Of a stretch of DNA of 6,472 bases, positions 6,437 to 6,472 are shown one piece after another; the first letter of the stretch is position 1, and every line of letters begins with the position of its first letter. A program made the translations under genes and the position numbers. The notes under the pieces were generated by a model that did no database searches, was not told the origin of the DNA, and was given only the letters and a program-made list of their open reading frames with translations. The stretch is from DASZHJ01 sp035581425 (lineage in GTDB: Bacteria; Pseudomonadota; Alphaproteobacteria; ATCC43930; CGMCC-115725). The stretch spans positions 1 to 6,472 of the forward strand of contig DATJVP010000188.1 in assembly GCA_035581425.1 (NCBI GenBank). The letters run 5' to 3'.

Positions 6437-6472
6437 TTAGGGTTCTGATTTGGCGCCGGACGGGTCCTGTCG
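6437..6472 (-). CDS. Possible C-terminal tail of an upstream minus-strand gene
   Basis: From the window edge, the minus strand reads RQDPSGAKSEP and then TAA (6439-6437). This would be the polar, disordered-looking end of a protein encoded upstream of degP. In several rhizobia the gene ahead of degP is the cytochrome c maturation gene ccmH/cycL, which makes that a candidate. Eleven codons cannot identify it, and an open stretch this short may be chance. Confidence 0.25.
   Translation of the reverse strand, partial: RQDPSGAKSEP

Noticed and set aside
5652..6440. 262-codon plus-strand open frame antisense to degP
   Set aside because: It has no recognisable protein features and mirrors the coding bias of degP on the other strand.

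Overview
The window reads as ordinary chromosomal DNA from a high-GC alphaproteobacterium, most likely of the order Hyphomicrobiales (Rhizobiales). This rests on strong G/C bias at third codon positions, the style of the DegP protein, and the degP / OmpR-type regulator / sensor kinase gene order. It is inference from pattern recognition, not from a search.

Layout, left to right. Bases 1-925 (minus) hold the N-terminal 308 residues of a Tat-exported, peptide/nickel-type ABC transporter substrate-binding protein that runs off the left edge. A 182-base divergent intergenic region (926-1107) follows; it contains a perfect 9-base tandem repeat. Bases 1108-2688 (plus) encode an FAD-dependent oxidoreductase of the glycerol-3-phosphate dehydrogenase (GlpD) superfamily. 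It ends tail-to-tail, 30 bases away, with a three-gene minus-strand block read from right to left: a DegP/HtrA periplasmic serine protease (6323-4839), an OmpR/PhoB-family response regulator (4786-4106) and a HAMP-containing sensor histidine kinase (4113-2719). Regulator and kinase overlap by 8 bases, and the kinase starts with GTG. The last 36 bases can be read as the C-terminal tail of another minus-strand gene upstream of degP.

How the genes may work together. DegP degrades or refolds damaged periplasmic proteins. A two-component system directly downstream on the same strand suggests an envelope-stress module in which protease and sensor are co-transcribed, with a GC-rich perfect hairpin between degP and the regulator as a candidate attenuator or mRNA-processing element. 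The left half (transporter plus oxidoreductase) looks like a separate catabolic unit: a solute taken up by the ABC system and an FAD enzyme transcribed from the shared intergenic region.

I found no strong evidence for an undescribed system. The most useful leads are the inter-cistronic hairpin, the inverted repeat before degP, the altered substrate motif of the GlpD-like enzyme, and the apparent absence of glnE after the kinase. No RNA genes, CRISPR arrays or mobile elements are visible.
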